Below are positions 6,442 through 15,900 of a stretch of 60,405 bases of DNA, in pieces. The notes beneath the pieces were generated by a model, which was not told the origin of the DNA, searched no databases, and saw only the letters and a program-made list of their open reading frames with translations. Where the stretch lies: positions 1 to 60,405 of the IMG/VR virus record IMGVR_UViG_3300047157_000114. The stretch is one strand, 5' to 3'. The position numbers and the translations under genes are program-made. Positions within the stretch are counted from its first letter, which is position 1, and the number at the start of each line of letters is the position of its first letter. This stretch comes from a virus.

Positions 6442-7213
6442 AAAGATTATTGAGAAGCTAAGAGACGACAAGCATTACTACGGGAAATTTGGAAAACAAT
6501 GGCTATCTAACTCAGACATCAAGGTATTGAGGGATAATCCAGAGGCGTTTCATTTGCCAGTAAAATCTAACGAGAACTTAGAGAAGGGAAGATTATTTCA
6601 CCAACTTATTCTTGAGCCAGATAAGGCGAAAGACTTTTTAATTGCAGATGTATCCAGGAGAGATGCTACTTATAAAAAGTTTTTGGAAGACAACAAGGTA
6701 GACTTCGCTTTAAAGACATCAGAGGCAGATGAGATTAAAGAGCTAGTCGAGTGGTTTATGAATGAGAACAACAACAAGGTTAAGTTTATGAAGGATTACC
6801 TTTTAGATTTTGATGCTAAATATGAGGAGCCACTTATTGGTGAAATCATGGGACATGGTTTTAAGGGGAAGTGTGATTGTATAAGCAAGGGAATGGTAAT
6901 AGATCTAAAGACTTCTGGGGATGTCGCTAAGTTTACCAGAAATGCACCTTACTACTATTACGATACACAATCGTATATATATCAAACCTTGTCAGGTATG
7001 CCTATGGTATTTTTTGTAATAGGAAAAACCAAAAAGCCTATCGGAACAAAACCAGGCACAATGACTTATGATGTCGGTATATTTAATCCAACTCCTGAAA
7101 CAATTGCGAGAGCAAAGGAGAAGGTGGAACAAGCATTGTATCACTACGATAAATATTTTGCAAAAGGTGCAGAGGAAAGTATCGAGGATATAATTTTTAA
7201 AGGAGAATTTTAA
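6431..7213 (+). CDS. RecE/Cas4-like PD-(D/E)XK exonuclease
   Basis: 260 residues. Motifs in order are GRLFH (residues 53-57), the metal-binding KCDC (148-150), DLK (158-160) and QSYIYQ (180-185), the arrangement of the PDDEXK-like exodeoxyribonuclease VIII family. It probably degrades one strand of dsDNA ends to feed the annealing protein encoded just upstream. All core residues are present, so it looks active. Confidence 0.85.
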   Translation: MENKKIIEKLRDDKHYYGKFGKQWLSNSDIKVLRDNPEAFHLPVKSNENLEKGRLFHQLILEPDKAKDFLIADVSRRDATYKKFLEDNKVDFALKTSEADEIKELVEWFMNENNNKVKFMKDYLLDFDAKYEEPLIGEIMGHGFKGKCDCISKGMVIDLKTSGDVAKFTRNAPYYYYDTQSYIYQTLSGMPMVFFVIGKTKKPIGTKPGTMTYDVGIFNPTPETIARAKEKVEQALYHYDKYFAKGAEESIEDIIFKGEF

Positions 7214-7228
7214 TTTAATATATAATCT

Positions 7229-7480
7229 ATGAGTACAACTAAATACAAACACAAAGAAGGAAGAGGTTCACTTTTCAAAAATAGTTACAAAGAAAAGGAT
7301 ACCCAACCGGATTTAAAGGGAACAATGACTGACCTAGATGGTAAAGAGTTTGAGATTTCTGCATGGGAGGGAACTACCCAAGCAGGAGACTACAAGCTAT
7401 CCATTCAAGTTAGTACACCCTATGTAAAAACAGGAGATAAAGCAGATAAGTCTGAGGAAAAGGACAATCTGCCTTTCTAG
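7229..7480 (+). CDS. SSB-like protein with acidic DNLPF tail
   Basis: 83 residues. KGTMTDLDGKEFEISAWEG and GDYKLSIQVSTPYV are short beta strands of an OB-fold type. The Lys/Asp-rich linker ends in KDNLPF, like the DDIPF tip by which bacterial SSB recruits replication proteins. Its position between the exonuclease and the primase-helicase supports a role in coating ssDNA. It is shorter than canonical SSB, so it belongs to a small phage family or is a partial OB protein. Confidence 0.6.
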   Translation: MSTTKYKHKEGRGSLFKNSYKEKDTQPDLKGTMTDLDGKEFEISAWEGTTQAGDYKLSIQVSTPYVKTGDKADKSEEKDNLPF

Positions 7481-7504
7481 TTTTAAAATTAATTTTAATG
7501 TTAA

Positions 7505-7557
7505 GGTGGGAGGAATCGTTTTTTTTCATATTATTAGTCATCCTCCCATCTTTTTTT
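7505..7557 (+). terminator. Rho-independent terminator
   Basis: GGTGGGAGGA (7505-7514) pairs with TCCTCCCATC (7541-7550), then seven T residues. It separates the recombination operon from the primase-helicase gene. Confidence 0.8.
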
Positions 7558-7576
7558 AATCAAATAAAATCAAATC

Positions 7577-10000
7577 ATGCCTCACATAGTAACAATATTT
7601 CAGAACATAAGAGAAACAGAAACGCCATTTATAAAAGATGTAACATACATCTTACAAAGAATTAAGAATGGAAAGAACCAGGACTTAGTAAAAAAAATTA
7701 GAGCTGAAAAGGATAAGAGTAAAAGAAATGATCTAAAGAAAAACCTACCAGCTATATGCTTCTCGGGTGAATTTAAAAAGAGAGCAGACTCATCAATAGA
7801 AAACCATAGTGGACTTATATGCCTAGACTTTGATGGCTACAAAAAGAAAAAGGATATGTTGGAAGACAAGGAGAACTTCCAAAACAATAAGTTTGTTTAT
7901 TCTGTATTTGTCTCTCCATCAGGTAATGGTTTAAAGGTTTTAATTAAGATACCAGCAGAGCCAGAGAACCACACCAAGTATTTCAACTCACTTAAAAAAG
8001 AGTTCAACTCTTCTTATTTTGACGCCACATCTAAAAATATATCCAGGGTATGTTACGAGTCGTATGATCGTTTACTATTTATAAACGAGACATCATCTGT
8101 TTGGGAGAAGATTGAGGAGGAGGAGTATGAAGAGAGAAGTGTTATTAAAGATGTACCTGTTCTAAAGATTACAAGCGAGAATAAGATTATAGAGATACTA
8201 ACTAAGTGGCACCAGAACAAATACCCAATGGTTGAGGGACAGCGCAACCACAACTTATACATACTTGCTATGGCGTTGAATGAGTTTGGTGTTAGTAAAA
8301 ACATAGCCTCGTTTGTGTGTTCGCAGTATGAGTCATCAGGCTTTAGTAAAGTAGAGATACAAACCACGATTGATTCAGCATACAGAAACACCGCAGATTT
8401 TAACACTAAGTTCTATGAAGATACTGAAACCATCAATGATATAAAGCAAAGAATCAAAAGGGGAGATTCAAAAAAAGACATACGAAGAGATTTACAAGAA
8501 ACTAATTTAAAAATCGATGACATTGAGGCCGTTATCGACAAAGCAGAGGAGCAGGAAGATGAGCATTTCTGGACTAAAAACGAGAAGGGTACCATTAAGA
8601 TTGTTCCTTTGCTTTTTAAAAGATTCTTAGAGGACAATGGCTTTTATAAGTATTGTCCAGAGGGTGGGAAGAACTATGTGTTTGTAAAGGTTACCAATAA
8701 TCTTATAGACCATACAAGCGAGAAGGAGATAAAAGATTTTATACTTGACAAGCTATACCATTTCGAGGATGTATCGATATACAATTACTTTGCAGAACAA
8801 ACCAGGTTTTTTCGTGAAGAGTTTTTAACTCTGCTTGGTACTATTGATATATATTTTATAGCGGATACTAAGGATTCATCCTATTTATATTACAGGAACT
8901 GCGCAGTACAAGTTAAGAAGGACGAGGTAATAGACATTGACTATGTAGATTTAGGAGGGTATGTATGGAAAGATCATGTCATAGATAGAGTTTATAAAAG
9001 ATGTGAGCAAGTTGATTGTGATTACAAGAAGTTTATTGAAAACATAAGCGCTAACAATCCTGTCAGAACAGAGTCAATGCAGTCAACGATAGGATTTCTA
9101 ATGCATGGTCACAAGAACTTATCGTATTGTCCTGCGGTAATACTTAATGATGAGGTTATCTCTGACAATCCAGAGGGAGGAACAGGTAAGGGAATCTTTA
9201 TGAATGCTCTGAGTCACATGAAAAAGCTAGTGACTATCGATGGCAAGGCTTTTGATTTCTCTAAATCATTTGCTTATCAATTAGTATCAGCAGATACTCA
9301 GATACTTTGCTTTGATGATGTAAAGAAATACTTTGACTTTGAAAGATTGTTTAGTGTAGTGACTGAAGGATTAACTCTTGAGAAAAAGAATAAAGATGCA
9401 ATAAAAATTCCATTCAGCAAGAGTCCTAAGATTTCCATCACGACAAATTATGCAATTAAAGGGGCGGGTAATTCATTTCAAAGAAGGAAGTGGGAGCTAG
9501 AGCTTCACCAACATTACAACAAAAACTATACACCACAAGATGAGTTTGGTAGATTGTTCTTTGGAGATTGGGATGATGATGAGTGGTGTGTGTTTGATAA
9601 CTATATGATACAATGCATTCAACTTTACCTAAATAAAGGCTTAATACAGAGTGAGTTTGTTAATTTAAAGATTAGACAACTCTCTGCCGAGACGAGTCAT
9701 GATTTTATAGAGTGGTGTGGATTGCTTGAGGGTGCAGAGCCAAACCTAAAAATAGCACCAGATATAACTATACATTTAAACGAGGTGTATTTTGATTTTA
9801 TAAATGAGTATCCTGACTACGGGCCAAAGTCTAAGATGACTATAAGCAGACAGAGGTTTTACAAATGGATTAATGCTTATTGTGTTTACAAAACCGGAGA
9901 GAAACCACAAGAGGGTAGAGACCTTGTAGGAAAGTGGATAGTTATTAGCGATAAAGAGGAAGAAAAAGACGAGGATGAATCAAATTATATACCATTTTGA
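7577..10000 (+). CDS. Primase-helicase (BT4734-like primase, SF3-type ATPase)
   Basis: 807 residues. Residues ~55-180 match the BT4734/VirE-type N-terminal primase domain (AICFSGEFKKRADSSIENHS, LICLDFDGYKKK, VFVSPSGNGLKVLIKIP). Residues ~215-275 form a primase C-terminal helical region. Residues ~500-690 form a phage SF3/DUF5906-like helicase: Walker A EGGTGKG near 533-540, Walker B ILCFDDV near 576-582, then ISITTNYAIKG and a QRRKWELELH arginine motif. It would prime and unwind DNA at the fork. No phage polymerase is seen, so host polymerase is presumably used. The leader repeats ATCAAAT, a motif shared with several late genes. Confidence 0.87.
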   Translation: MPHIVTIFQNIRETETPFIKDVTYILQRIKNGKNQDLVKKIRAEKDKSKRNDLKKNLPAICFSGEFKKRADSSIENHSGLICLDFDGYKKKKDMLEDKENFQNNKFVYSVFVSPSGNGLKVLIKIPAEPENHTKYFNSLKKEFNSSYFDATSKNISRVCYESYDRLLFINETSSVWEKIEEEEYEERSVIKDVPVLKITSENKIIEILTKWHQNKYPMVEGQRNHNLYILAMALNEFGVSKNIASFVCSQYESSGFSKVEIQTTIDSAYRNTADFNTKFYEDTETINDIKQRIKRGDSKKDIRRDLQETNLKIDDIEAVIDKAEEQEDEHFWTKNEKGTIKIVPLLFKRFLEDNGFYKYCPEGGKNYVFVKVTNNLIDHTSEKEIKDFILDKLYHFEDVSIYNYFAEQTRFFREEFLTLLGTIDIYFIADTKDSSYLYYRNCAVQVKKDEVIDIDYVDLGGYVWKDHVIDRVYKRCEQVDCDYKKFIENISANNPVRTESMQSTIGFLMHGHKNLSYCPAVILNDEVISDNPEGGTGKGIFMNALSHMKKLVTIDGKAFDFSKSFAYQLVSADTQILCFDDVKKYFDFERLFSVVTEGLTLEKKNKDAIKIPFSKSPKISITTNYAIKGAGNSFQRRKWELELHQHYNKNYTPQDEFGRLFFGDWDDDEWCVFDNYMIQCIQLYLNKGLIQSEFVNLKIRQLSAETSHDFIEWCGLLEGAEPNLKIAPDITIHLNEVYFDFINEYPDYGPKSKMTISRQRFYKWINAYCVYKTGEKPQEGRDLVGKWIVISDKEEEKDEDESNYIPF

Positions 10001-11223
10001 AATTTAGAAAATACCAATCGGAAATTATAGACAAGGCTTTTGATGTGCTTGTTAAGTATAGGTTTGTTTATCTGTCTATGCAGGTGCGAACAGGAAAGAC
10101 TTTGACCGCTATGGGTACAGCCCAGAAGCTAGGCGTTGACAATATGTTATTCGTAACCAAGAAAAAAGCCATCTCCTCCATAGAGGATGACTATAAATTA
10201 CTTAGTCCTAAGTTTCATCTTACTGTTATTAACTACGAGAGTCTACATAAGGTTAAAGGTGAATATGAATGCATAGTTCTGGATGAAGCTCATGGTATGG
10301 GTGCATATCCCAAGCCGAGCAAGAGAACTAAGATGATAAAGCAGATAATTAAAAAGCAGAACCCGTTTGTTATCTTAATGTCTGGAACTCCAACTCCAGA
10401 ATCTTTTAGTCAGATGTATCACCAGGTATTTGCCTGCCCACAAAATCCTTTTAGAAACTATACCAACTTTTATAAGTTTGCTAAACATTATGTGGATGTG
10501 GTGCAAATTAGAATAGGGGCTATGCCTCACAATAACTACACAAAAGGCAAGCAGTCTATATTAGATCAGATGAAACCATATATGATTAGCTATACTCAAA
10601 AGGAAGCAGGGTTTAAAGTAGAAACCATTGAAAAGGTATTGAAGGTTAAGATGTCTGACCTTACCTATAACATAGTCAAGCAACTGAAAAAGAATTTAGT
10701 TATCGAGGGAACTGATGAGGTGGTGCTGGCAGATACCGGTGTGAAGCTGATGTCTAAATTACACCAACTCTTCTCTGGAACAGTAAAGTTTGAGAGCGGA
10801 AAAGCAACCGTTATAGACCTATCGAAAGCTGAGTTTATACGCACTCAATTTAAGAATCAGAAGATAGGTATATTCTATAAGTTTAAAGCCGAGTATGATG
10901 CTTTAAAAGAGGTCTACGGGGATGACTTGACTAATGAATTAAAAGAATTTAAAACCACTAATAAAAACATAGCGCTCCAAGTGGTGAGTGGACGTGAAGG
11001 AATTAGTTTAAAGGAAGCGGATTGTCTTGTGAATTACAACATAGATTTCTCTGCCCTTAGCTATTGGCAGTCACGTGACAGAATGACAACCAAAGACTCT
11101 ATCCAGAATGATGTGTACTGGATATTCTCAGAGGATGGTATTGAGGAAAAGATATACCGAGCGGTCACTAAGAAAAAAGATTACACGCTAAAACATTTTG
11201 AAAAAGATTTACTAAGTTTATAA
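9997..11223 (+). CDS. SF2 DEAH-box helicase (SNF2-like)
   Basis: 408 residues, starting at TTG that overlaps the primase-helicase TGA. Motif I is QVRTGKT (29-35), motif II DEAH (96-99) and motif III SGTP near 127; the C-terminal domain carries FYKFKAEYDAL, ISLKEADCLVNYNID and the motif VI arginines QSRDRMTT. This is the compact SF2 helicase often found beside phage primases and VRR-NUC nucleases. It probably remodels forks or recombination intermediates. Confidence 0.85.
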   Translation: MKFRKYQSEIIDKAFDVLVKYRFVYLSMQVRTGKTLTAMGTAQKLGVDNMLFVTKKKAISSIEDDYKLLSPKFHLTVINYESLHKVKGEYECIVLDEAHGMGAYPKPSKRTKMIKQIIKKQNPFVILMSGTPTPESFSQMYHQVFACPQNPFRNYTNFYKFAKHYVDVVQIRIGAMPHNNYTKGKQSILDQMKPYMISYTQKEAGFKVETIEKVLKVKMSDLTYNIVKQLKKNLVIEGTDEVVLADTGVKLMSKLHQLFSGTVKFESGKATVIDLSKAEFIRTQFKNQKIGIFYKFKAEYDALKEVYGDDLTNELKEFKTTNKNIALQVVSGREGISLKEADCLVNYNIDFSALSYWQSRDRMTTKDSIQNDVYWIFSEDGIEEKIYRAVTKKKDYTLKHFEKDLLSL

Positions 11224-11225
11224 AT

Positions 11226-11429
11226 ATGAAAGAACAAAAATTAATTGAGATGATGAATAAAGTCAACAAACTTGACGAAATTATGCAACAGGTAATACAG
11301 GAAATGTATAACCTAAAAAACCTATCGGTGGGTACCCTGGAAACCATCAAGAGAATGAAGGGGTATGACAAAGCTCTGAAAGAATTAAAAGCAGATGCTG
11401 AAAAAGAAAAAAAGCAATCAAAAGATTAA
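11226..11429 (+). CDS. Small coiled-coil protein (67 aa)
   Basis: MKEQKLIEMMNKVNKLDEIM begins a heptad-like helix that runs to residue ~30. The C-terminus is Lys-rich (KADAEKEKKQSKD). It lies two bases after the helicase stop and 13 before the nuclease gene, so it is part of the replication operon. Function unknown. Confidence 0.6.
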   Translation: MKEQKLIEMMNKVNKLDEIMQQVIQEMYNLKNLSVGTLETIKRMKGYDKALKELKADAEKEKKQSKD

Positions 11430-11442
11430 CTAAATTTATAAT

Positions 11443-11682
11443 ATGACAGAGCAACAGATTCAAACAAAGAAGATTAAAGAGTTGGAAGCTGATGGTTACT
11501 TTGTTTTAAAATTAATAAAGACTAATAAGAATGGTATACCAGATGTTCTTGCATTGCACCCTGAGTATGGGATTGAGTTCTACGAAATCAAAACCAAAAA
11601 GGGTAAAGTGTCTAAGCTTCAGGAGTACCGATTAAAAGAATTGAGACAATATGGATTTACCGCAGAGATTTACAGGGGATGA
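11443..11682 (+). CDS. VRR-NUC domain nuclease
   Basis: 79 residues, nearly all one VRR-NUC domain. GIPDVLAL supplies Asp34, and FYEIKTKKGKVSKLQ supplies Glu48-x-Lys50 and the following basic patch. These stand-alone domains are Holliday-junction-resolvase-like PDDEXK nucleases common in phages next to SF2 helicases. It probably resolves branched DNA before packaging. Confidence 0.85.
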   Translation: MTEQQIQTKKIKELEADGYFVLKLIKTNKNGIPDVLALHPEYGIEFYEIKTKKGKVSKLQEYRLKELRQYGFTAEIYRG

Positions 11683-11695
11683 GCACTACTACGAA

Positions 11696-11995
11696 ATGGA
11701 AGAAACTTTCTTAGAGGAGCTGGAAAACTTGCCTTCTATTTATAGCGCAGGAATTATTATGCAGTTAGATCGTTTAGCTGAAGAGATGTATGAACAAAAT
11801 AAACTATCTAAACCAAGTAAAAGGTTTGGCTTAATAGCTGGAGTTGTTCAGCTAAAAAGTCCTTTGTTTTTTAGCGTTGAATATTTAAACAGTAAATCAA
11901 TGCATCCTCTTTTTTTTAAATTTAACGTCATAGATAGTGATGCTTACTTAGATTACATTAACCTAAACAAAACCATAAAGAATGAACAGGACTAG
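11696..11995 (+). CDS. Hypothetical acidic protein (99-114 aa)
   Basis: I choose ATG 11696 (MEETFLEELENLPSIYSAG); an in-frame ATG at 11651 lies inside the nuclease gene. There is an N-terminal acidic helix, then strands RFGLIAGVVQLKSPLFFSVE and HPLFFKFNVIDSDAY. No family recognised. The end overlaps the next gene by 14 bases. Confidence 0.55.
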   Translation: MEETFLEELENLPSIYSAGIIMQLDRLAEEMYEQNKLSKPSKRFGLIAGVVQLKSPLFFSVEYLNSKSMHPLFFKFNVIDSDAYLDYINLNKTIKNEQD

Positions 11996-12404
11996 ACAAG
12001 TCAACGAATTAGAAACAATAAAAGAATATGTGAACTCTTCACTTAAAATAGATATATCAGATGGTAGGCGACAACGTTCTTATGTATATGGTAGAGCTTT
12101 ATACTATCAGTTATGTAAAGATTTCACTACACATTCATTAACCGATATAGGTTCGGTGGTAAATAAAGACCACGCTAGTGTGCTTCATGGTTTAAAAATA
12201 TTTAAAAACTTTAGGGCTTGGGAGGAGACTTATCTTTTACAATTGTATCACGAAATCAGACTAATTCTTAAAAGTAAATTCAAGTTTGCAAACAATTTAT
12301 TAGCCAAGTCAGAGGAGGATAAGTTTCAATTTCTATTAAACCATTACATAAACTTGAAACAAAAATATTATAATTTAAAAAGAAGTAAAGAAAAAATTTC
12401 CTAA
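11982..12404 (+). CDS. DnaA domain IV-like DNA-binding protein
   Basis: 140 residues. Residues ~25-70 are GRRQRSYVYGRALYYQLCKD followed by FTTHSLTDIGSVVNKDHASV and LHGLKIFKNF, close to the DnaA box-binding motif (RQIAMYL...LPEIG...RDHSTVLHA). KDHASVLHG keeps the Asp-His-x-x-Val core. No ATPase domain. A basic helix ends the protein. It may bind a DnaA-box-like site in the phage or host origin. The pattern is stronger than in the 5126 gene. Confidence 0.72.
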   Translation: MNRTRQVNELETIKEYVNSSLKIDISDGRRQRSYVYGRALYYQLCKDFTTHSLTDIGSVVNKDHASVLHGLKIFKNFRAWEETYLLQLYHEIRLILKSKFKFANNLLAKSEEDKFQFLLNHYINLKQKYYNLKRSKEKIS

Positions 12405-12425
12405 CTTTAAGTATCAGGTATACTT
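12402..12425. promoter_or_regulatory. Inverted repeat with promoter-like box before 12426 gene
   Basis: AAGTAT-CAGGT-ATACTT (12409-12425) is a perfect 6-bp inverted repeat directly abutting the ATG. TAACTTTA (12402-12409) is one base off a TAnnTTTG box. This arrangement would suit an operator over a promoter. Confidence 0.35.
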
Positions 12426-12656
12426 ATGTCTTACAATATAGATGATATAGATAAAATTTTAAGCTTTACTAGTTGGAGTAATAAAAGAAAAATCGACGCC
12501 TTATTTGAGATTGACGCTGACCTGTATTGCAATCAAGGAAAGGACTCCACTAAGACAGAGCTTGATACCACACACAAACAATCACGTAAAATTTACAAAG
12601 CAGTTAAATCACTCGATGAGTATTGGGGCGGAATGATGCTAAGAGAAATAAAGTAG
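12426..12656 (+). CDS. Hypothetical protein (76 aa)
   Basis: MSYNIDDIDKILSFTSWSNK then a helical acidic segment (KRKIDALFEIDADLYCNQG) and a Lys-rich helix. No family recognised. It is preceded directly by an inverted repeat that may regulate it. Confidence 0.55.
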   Translation: MSYNIDDIDKILSFTSWSNKRKIDALFEIDADLYCNQGKDSTKTELDTTHKQSRKIYKAVKSLDEYWGGMMLREIK

Positions 12657-12658
12657 TT

Positions 12659-12847
12659 ATGAATATCTCTCCACTAGAAAAGAAACGCATACGTAATATA
12701 AATTATATTATGAATGATCTTCATGAGTCTGTAAATAATATATATGAACTGCTTATTGACCATGAGTATGGAGCTTTAAAGGGTGAGGTTTCCAAGATTA
12801 ACGCCCAACTTAAAACCATTACTGATTCTTTAGAGAATGAAATATAA
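12659..12847 (+). CDS. Small coiled-coil protein (62 aa)
   Basis: ATG 12659 lies two bases after the previous stop and is preferred over the in-frame ATG at 12623. Almost entirely helical: NYIMNDLHESVNNIYELLID and EVSKINAQLKTITDSLENEI. Function unknown. Confidence 0.55.
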   Translation: MNISPLEKKRIRNINYIMNDLHESVNNIYELLIDHEYGALKGEVSKINAQLKTITDSLENEI

Positions 12848-12935
12848 ATTCTCAAAGCCTCAACTAAACTTTATAATTGTATTTATAATAAACGCAGTGA
12901 TACTTTACGTTATCTTCTGGAACTTATTTAATTAG
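12837..12935 (+). CDS. Single-span membrane peptide (32 aa)
   Basis: ATG 12837 overlaps the previous gene. The peptide begins MKYKFSKPQLNF and continues with a hydrophobic span IIVFIINAVILYVIFW, ending NLFN. That is a basic N-terminus plus one membrane helix. It is the last + strand gene; its stop overlaps by eight bases the end of the convergent 1,968-residue gene. It could be a small inhibitor, a holin-like or a superinfection-exclusion peptide. Too short to assign. Confidence 0.5.
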   Translation: MKYKFSKPQLNFIIVFIINAVILYVIFWNLFN

Positions 12936-15900
12936 AATCTAGCTTTCTTTTTAAAGCTCTTAGTCTAGCCTCTGCACTACCAGGCCCATATAATTTTTTG
13001 TAAAGCTTTGGATTTAATTTTCTAAGCTCAGACTTAGACAACTCACTTTGTTTTTGTTTATATTCTTTATTACGTTTAGCATTAATAATCCTTCTTACAT
13101 CTTTATAGAATGGAAGAAGACCGGCGTTACCAGAAATATCTAAAAGCATATTAGCAGTCAACTCATCTTCAGCTCTTTGTTTTGCTGATTCTGTTTTTCT
13201 AGTTTGAGTTCTTTGAGCTAGTTCAAAATTTCTTTCAGCTCTTCTTAAAATTGTACCATAAGGACCAGCAAAAAGTGTCGCTAAATTAGTCATTAAGTTT
13301 TCTGATTCTAAATCTTTTTTACCAAGTTGAGAATAAACAATAGAATGCTTGAACGAATCATACTCTTCATCGCTTCTTAATCCTCCTAAATTGTTTTCAT
13401 TAAATCTTTCAAGACCATAAGCTATTGCAGCGAAAGGAACATTACCCATAGTCTGCCTCGTTAAGAGTGTAAGTATTGACCCAGTTAAAGATCTTTTAGT
13501 TTCATCAACAAGTTCTTGCACTTCATCAATATCATCATCATCTTTTTCTCTAAATGCCTGGTCCACATTATCACTCAATACTTTATATATTATTTGATAC
13601 ATTGACATTCTAAGGGTTATCCCCAGCAACAAGCCTAGTGCTTGTTTTTCACTTATAGCTCCTTCATTAAACAAAGCGTTTACAGCAGTTCTAGCTGTTG
13701 TGTATTCAAATGCAAAAAAGTTAGACATAAAAGCATTTGCTTCCCTATATATTTCCTGAAATGCTCCAGCATCTTTTTTTCTTTTAAATTTTTCTATGGC
13801 TAATATTGGATTACGTGAAGTTGTAGACATAATAGCTTGCTTGTCAGCAGCAATTGCAGCTTTATTTATAGCCTCTGCATACTCTTGGCTTAAATATTTA
13901 GACTCTCCAGGACCTTTAGCCATATCTCTTATATCATCCTCAGTCAATCTTATCTCTGTTTCCTGTTCAAACACCCTCACAAACTCACCTAAGTATAAAG
14001 GTCTTCCTATCATTTGGTCTGGATAAGAAAGTATTTTATTAGATAACTCAGCTGTAAAATTCCTTAATTGTTTTGGACCGTAATTATTTATTTGTAATAA
14101 TATGCTTTTTAATTGTGGAGCAGCCTTCCCTGATTTACTAACGTATTTATCTACACCTAAATCATCTGTTAATTTACCTGTAATCTCATCTACATTAGCT
14201 AATTTAGTTGCCTCTGTTGAGCCTATGTTGCTTAGAAAATTCAACATAGTTCCATTTTCTTTTACTACACCTCCGTAGTTTTTAATACCATCCAATGTAG
14301 CGTCAGGGTTTGCAGATATAGCAAACAAAAAGTTTGATGATAATTCCGCCACTGCTCTTGGAGCAGAAACTAATGCAGCCTCGTAACCAATTCTTCTTAT
14401 TTCATTTATAAGAGTAGTAGTTGCTGATGGGTCAGAGTTTATAGAATCAAAAGTTGACGCCAATGCTTTCTCCATTGATCTTTCTAAAGCTATAACTGCT
14501 TGTTGTTGTAAAGGAGTTAATCCTTCTGTTTTCTTTAAAGAATTTATTTTCATTCTAAATTTTCTTATTTCATTAGTCATATTGAAATCTAATAAAATAT
14601 CATCCGTAGCTTTCATAAGAGCATAAGAAGGGTCAAAGCTTAATGCTTTTGCTCCAGGAATTCTTTCTTCTATTGACCCTGATTTAGCAGAAGCTTTTTG
14701 TGTAAACTTATCTCTTTGCGCATTGTATACAGCTTCTTTATCACTTGGGTTATATAATACCACGTGTTTCACGTAGTTATTAAAAAGGTTTACTTTGTTT
14801 CTTCTAAGAACTGCAGAAACAAAATCTGTTTTATCAGCTAGATTATCAAAAGCCTTACGGTATTCATCTACTGCTTTATTTATATTAGTTGAAAAAGAAT
14901 TTTTAAGTTTACCTAAATCAATCTTTCCGTTAACAGTAAATTCTTTTTTTATTTCCTGTAACATTTCTACTGTAACATCAGCTTCAGCTGGTGAATTTTC
15001 TATATAATAATTAATTGTTTCTTCAATAAAAGCAAGCGCAGGTGGTGTTAAGTTCTGTTCTTGATTGCTTTCAATAGGGTTTGATTCATGCTCTAACTGT
15101 AAAAGATAGGTCATGATTTTCATTTTATCTTTTATAATTTCATTTTGAGATCTTTCAATTCTTTTATTACCATCAAATGCAATTAATTTTTCAATTTTTT
15201 CAATTGACTCTTTTAGCACATTACTTCTCTGTACATCATACTGTGAAAACGCAGCAGCTAAAGGTCTAATTAACTTCTCAAATATTGTTGTGTCATTTGC
15301 ATTTCCCATCAAATCATCAAACACTGTTTTGGGATTTGATTTAAACACAGCTTCAAAAAAGTTTCCTGTTTTTATTAAACCAAGGGCTCTTCCAATATTA
15401 AAAAAGGATTTTCTTAAACCTCCTTGCAAACCTTTAGTTGAAATTTTTTCAACTTTAGGCACTACTGATTTAGTATCTTTTCTTGTTTCTATTGTATTTA
15501 TTATATCGTTAGCAGCTGCAGGAACAAACCCTGCGTTTATATTTTTTTTAATTAACTCTAGTTGATTTAATTTTCTTACATCTTGCGTGCCATCTTCAGT
15601 TTCTTCTATAAGTAAATCTAAATCTGCATCAGACAATCTTTTTATTTTAGTAGCTAAATCACGTGAAGCTTTATCAAGTGTAGGGTTTATTTTTACCGGC
15701 ATAGAAAGTATATCAGTCTTTAGTTTATCAACATCCACTTGTTCAACTTCAGTATCTCCCGCCTCCTCTATCTCTTTATTTATACCATCTATTAATTCAT
15801 TATATAAAGCGTCGGCTTTTTTCTTTATCTCTCTGACCTCTGGAAGATCCAAAAGAACAGCCTTTCTTTGCCCTATCAGTTTTGCTAGCTCATTATACCT

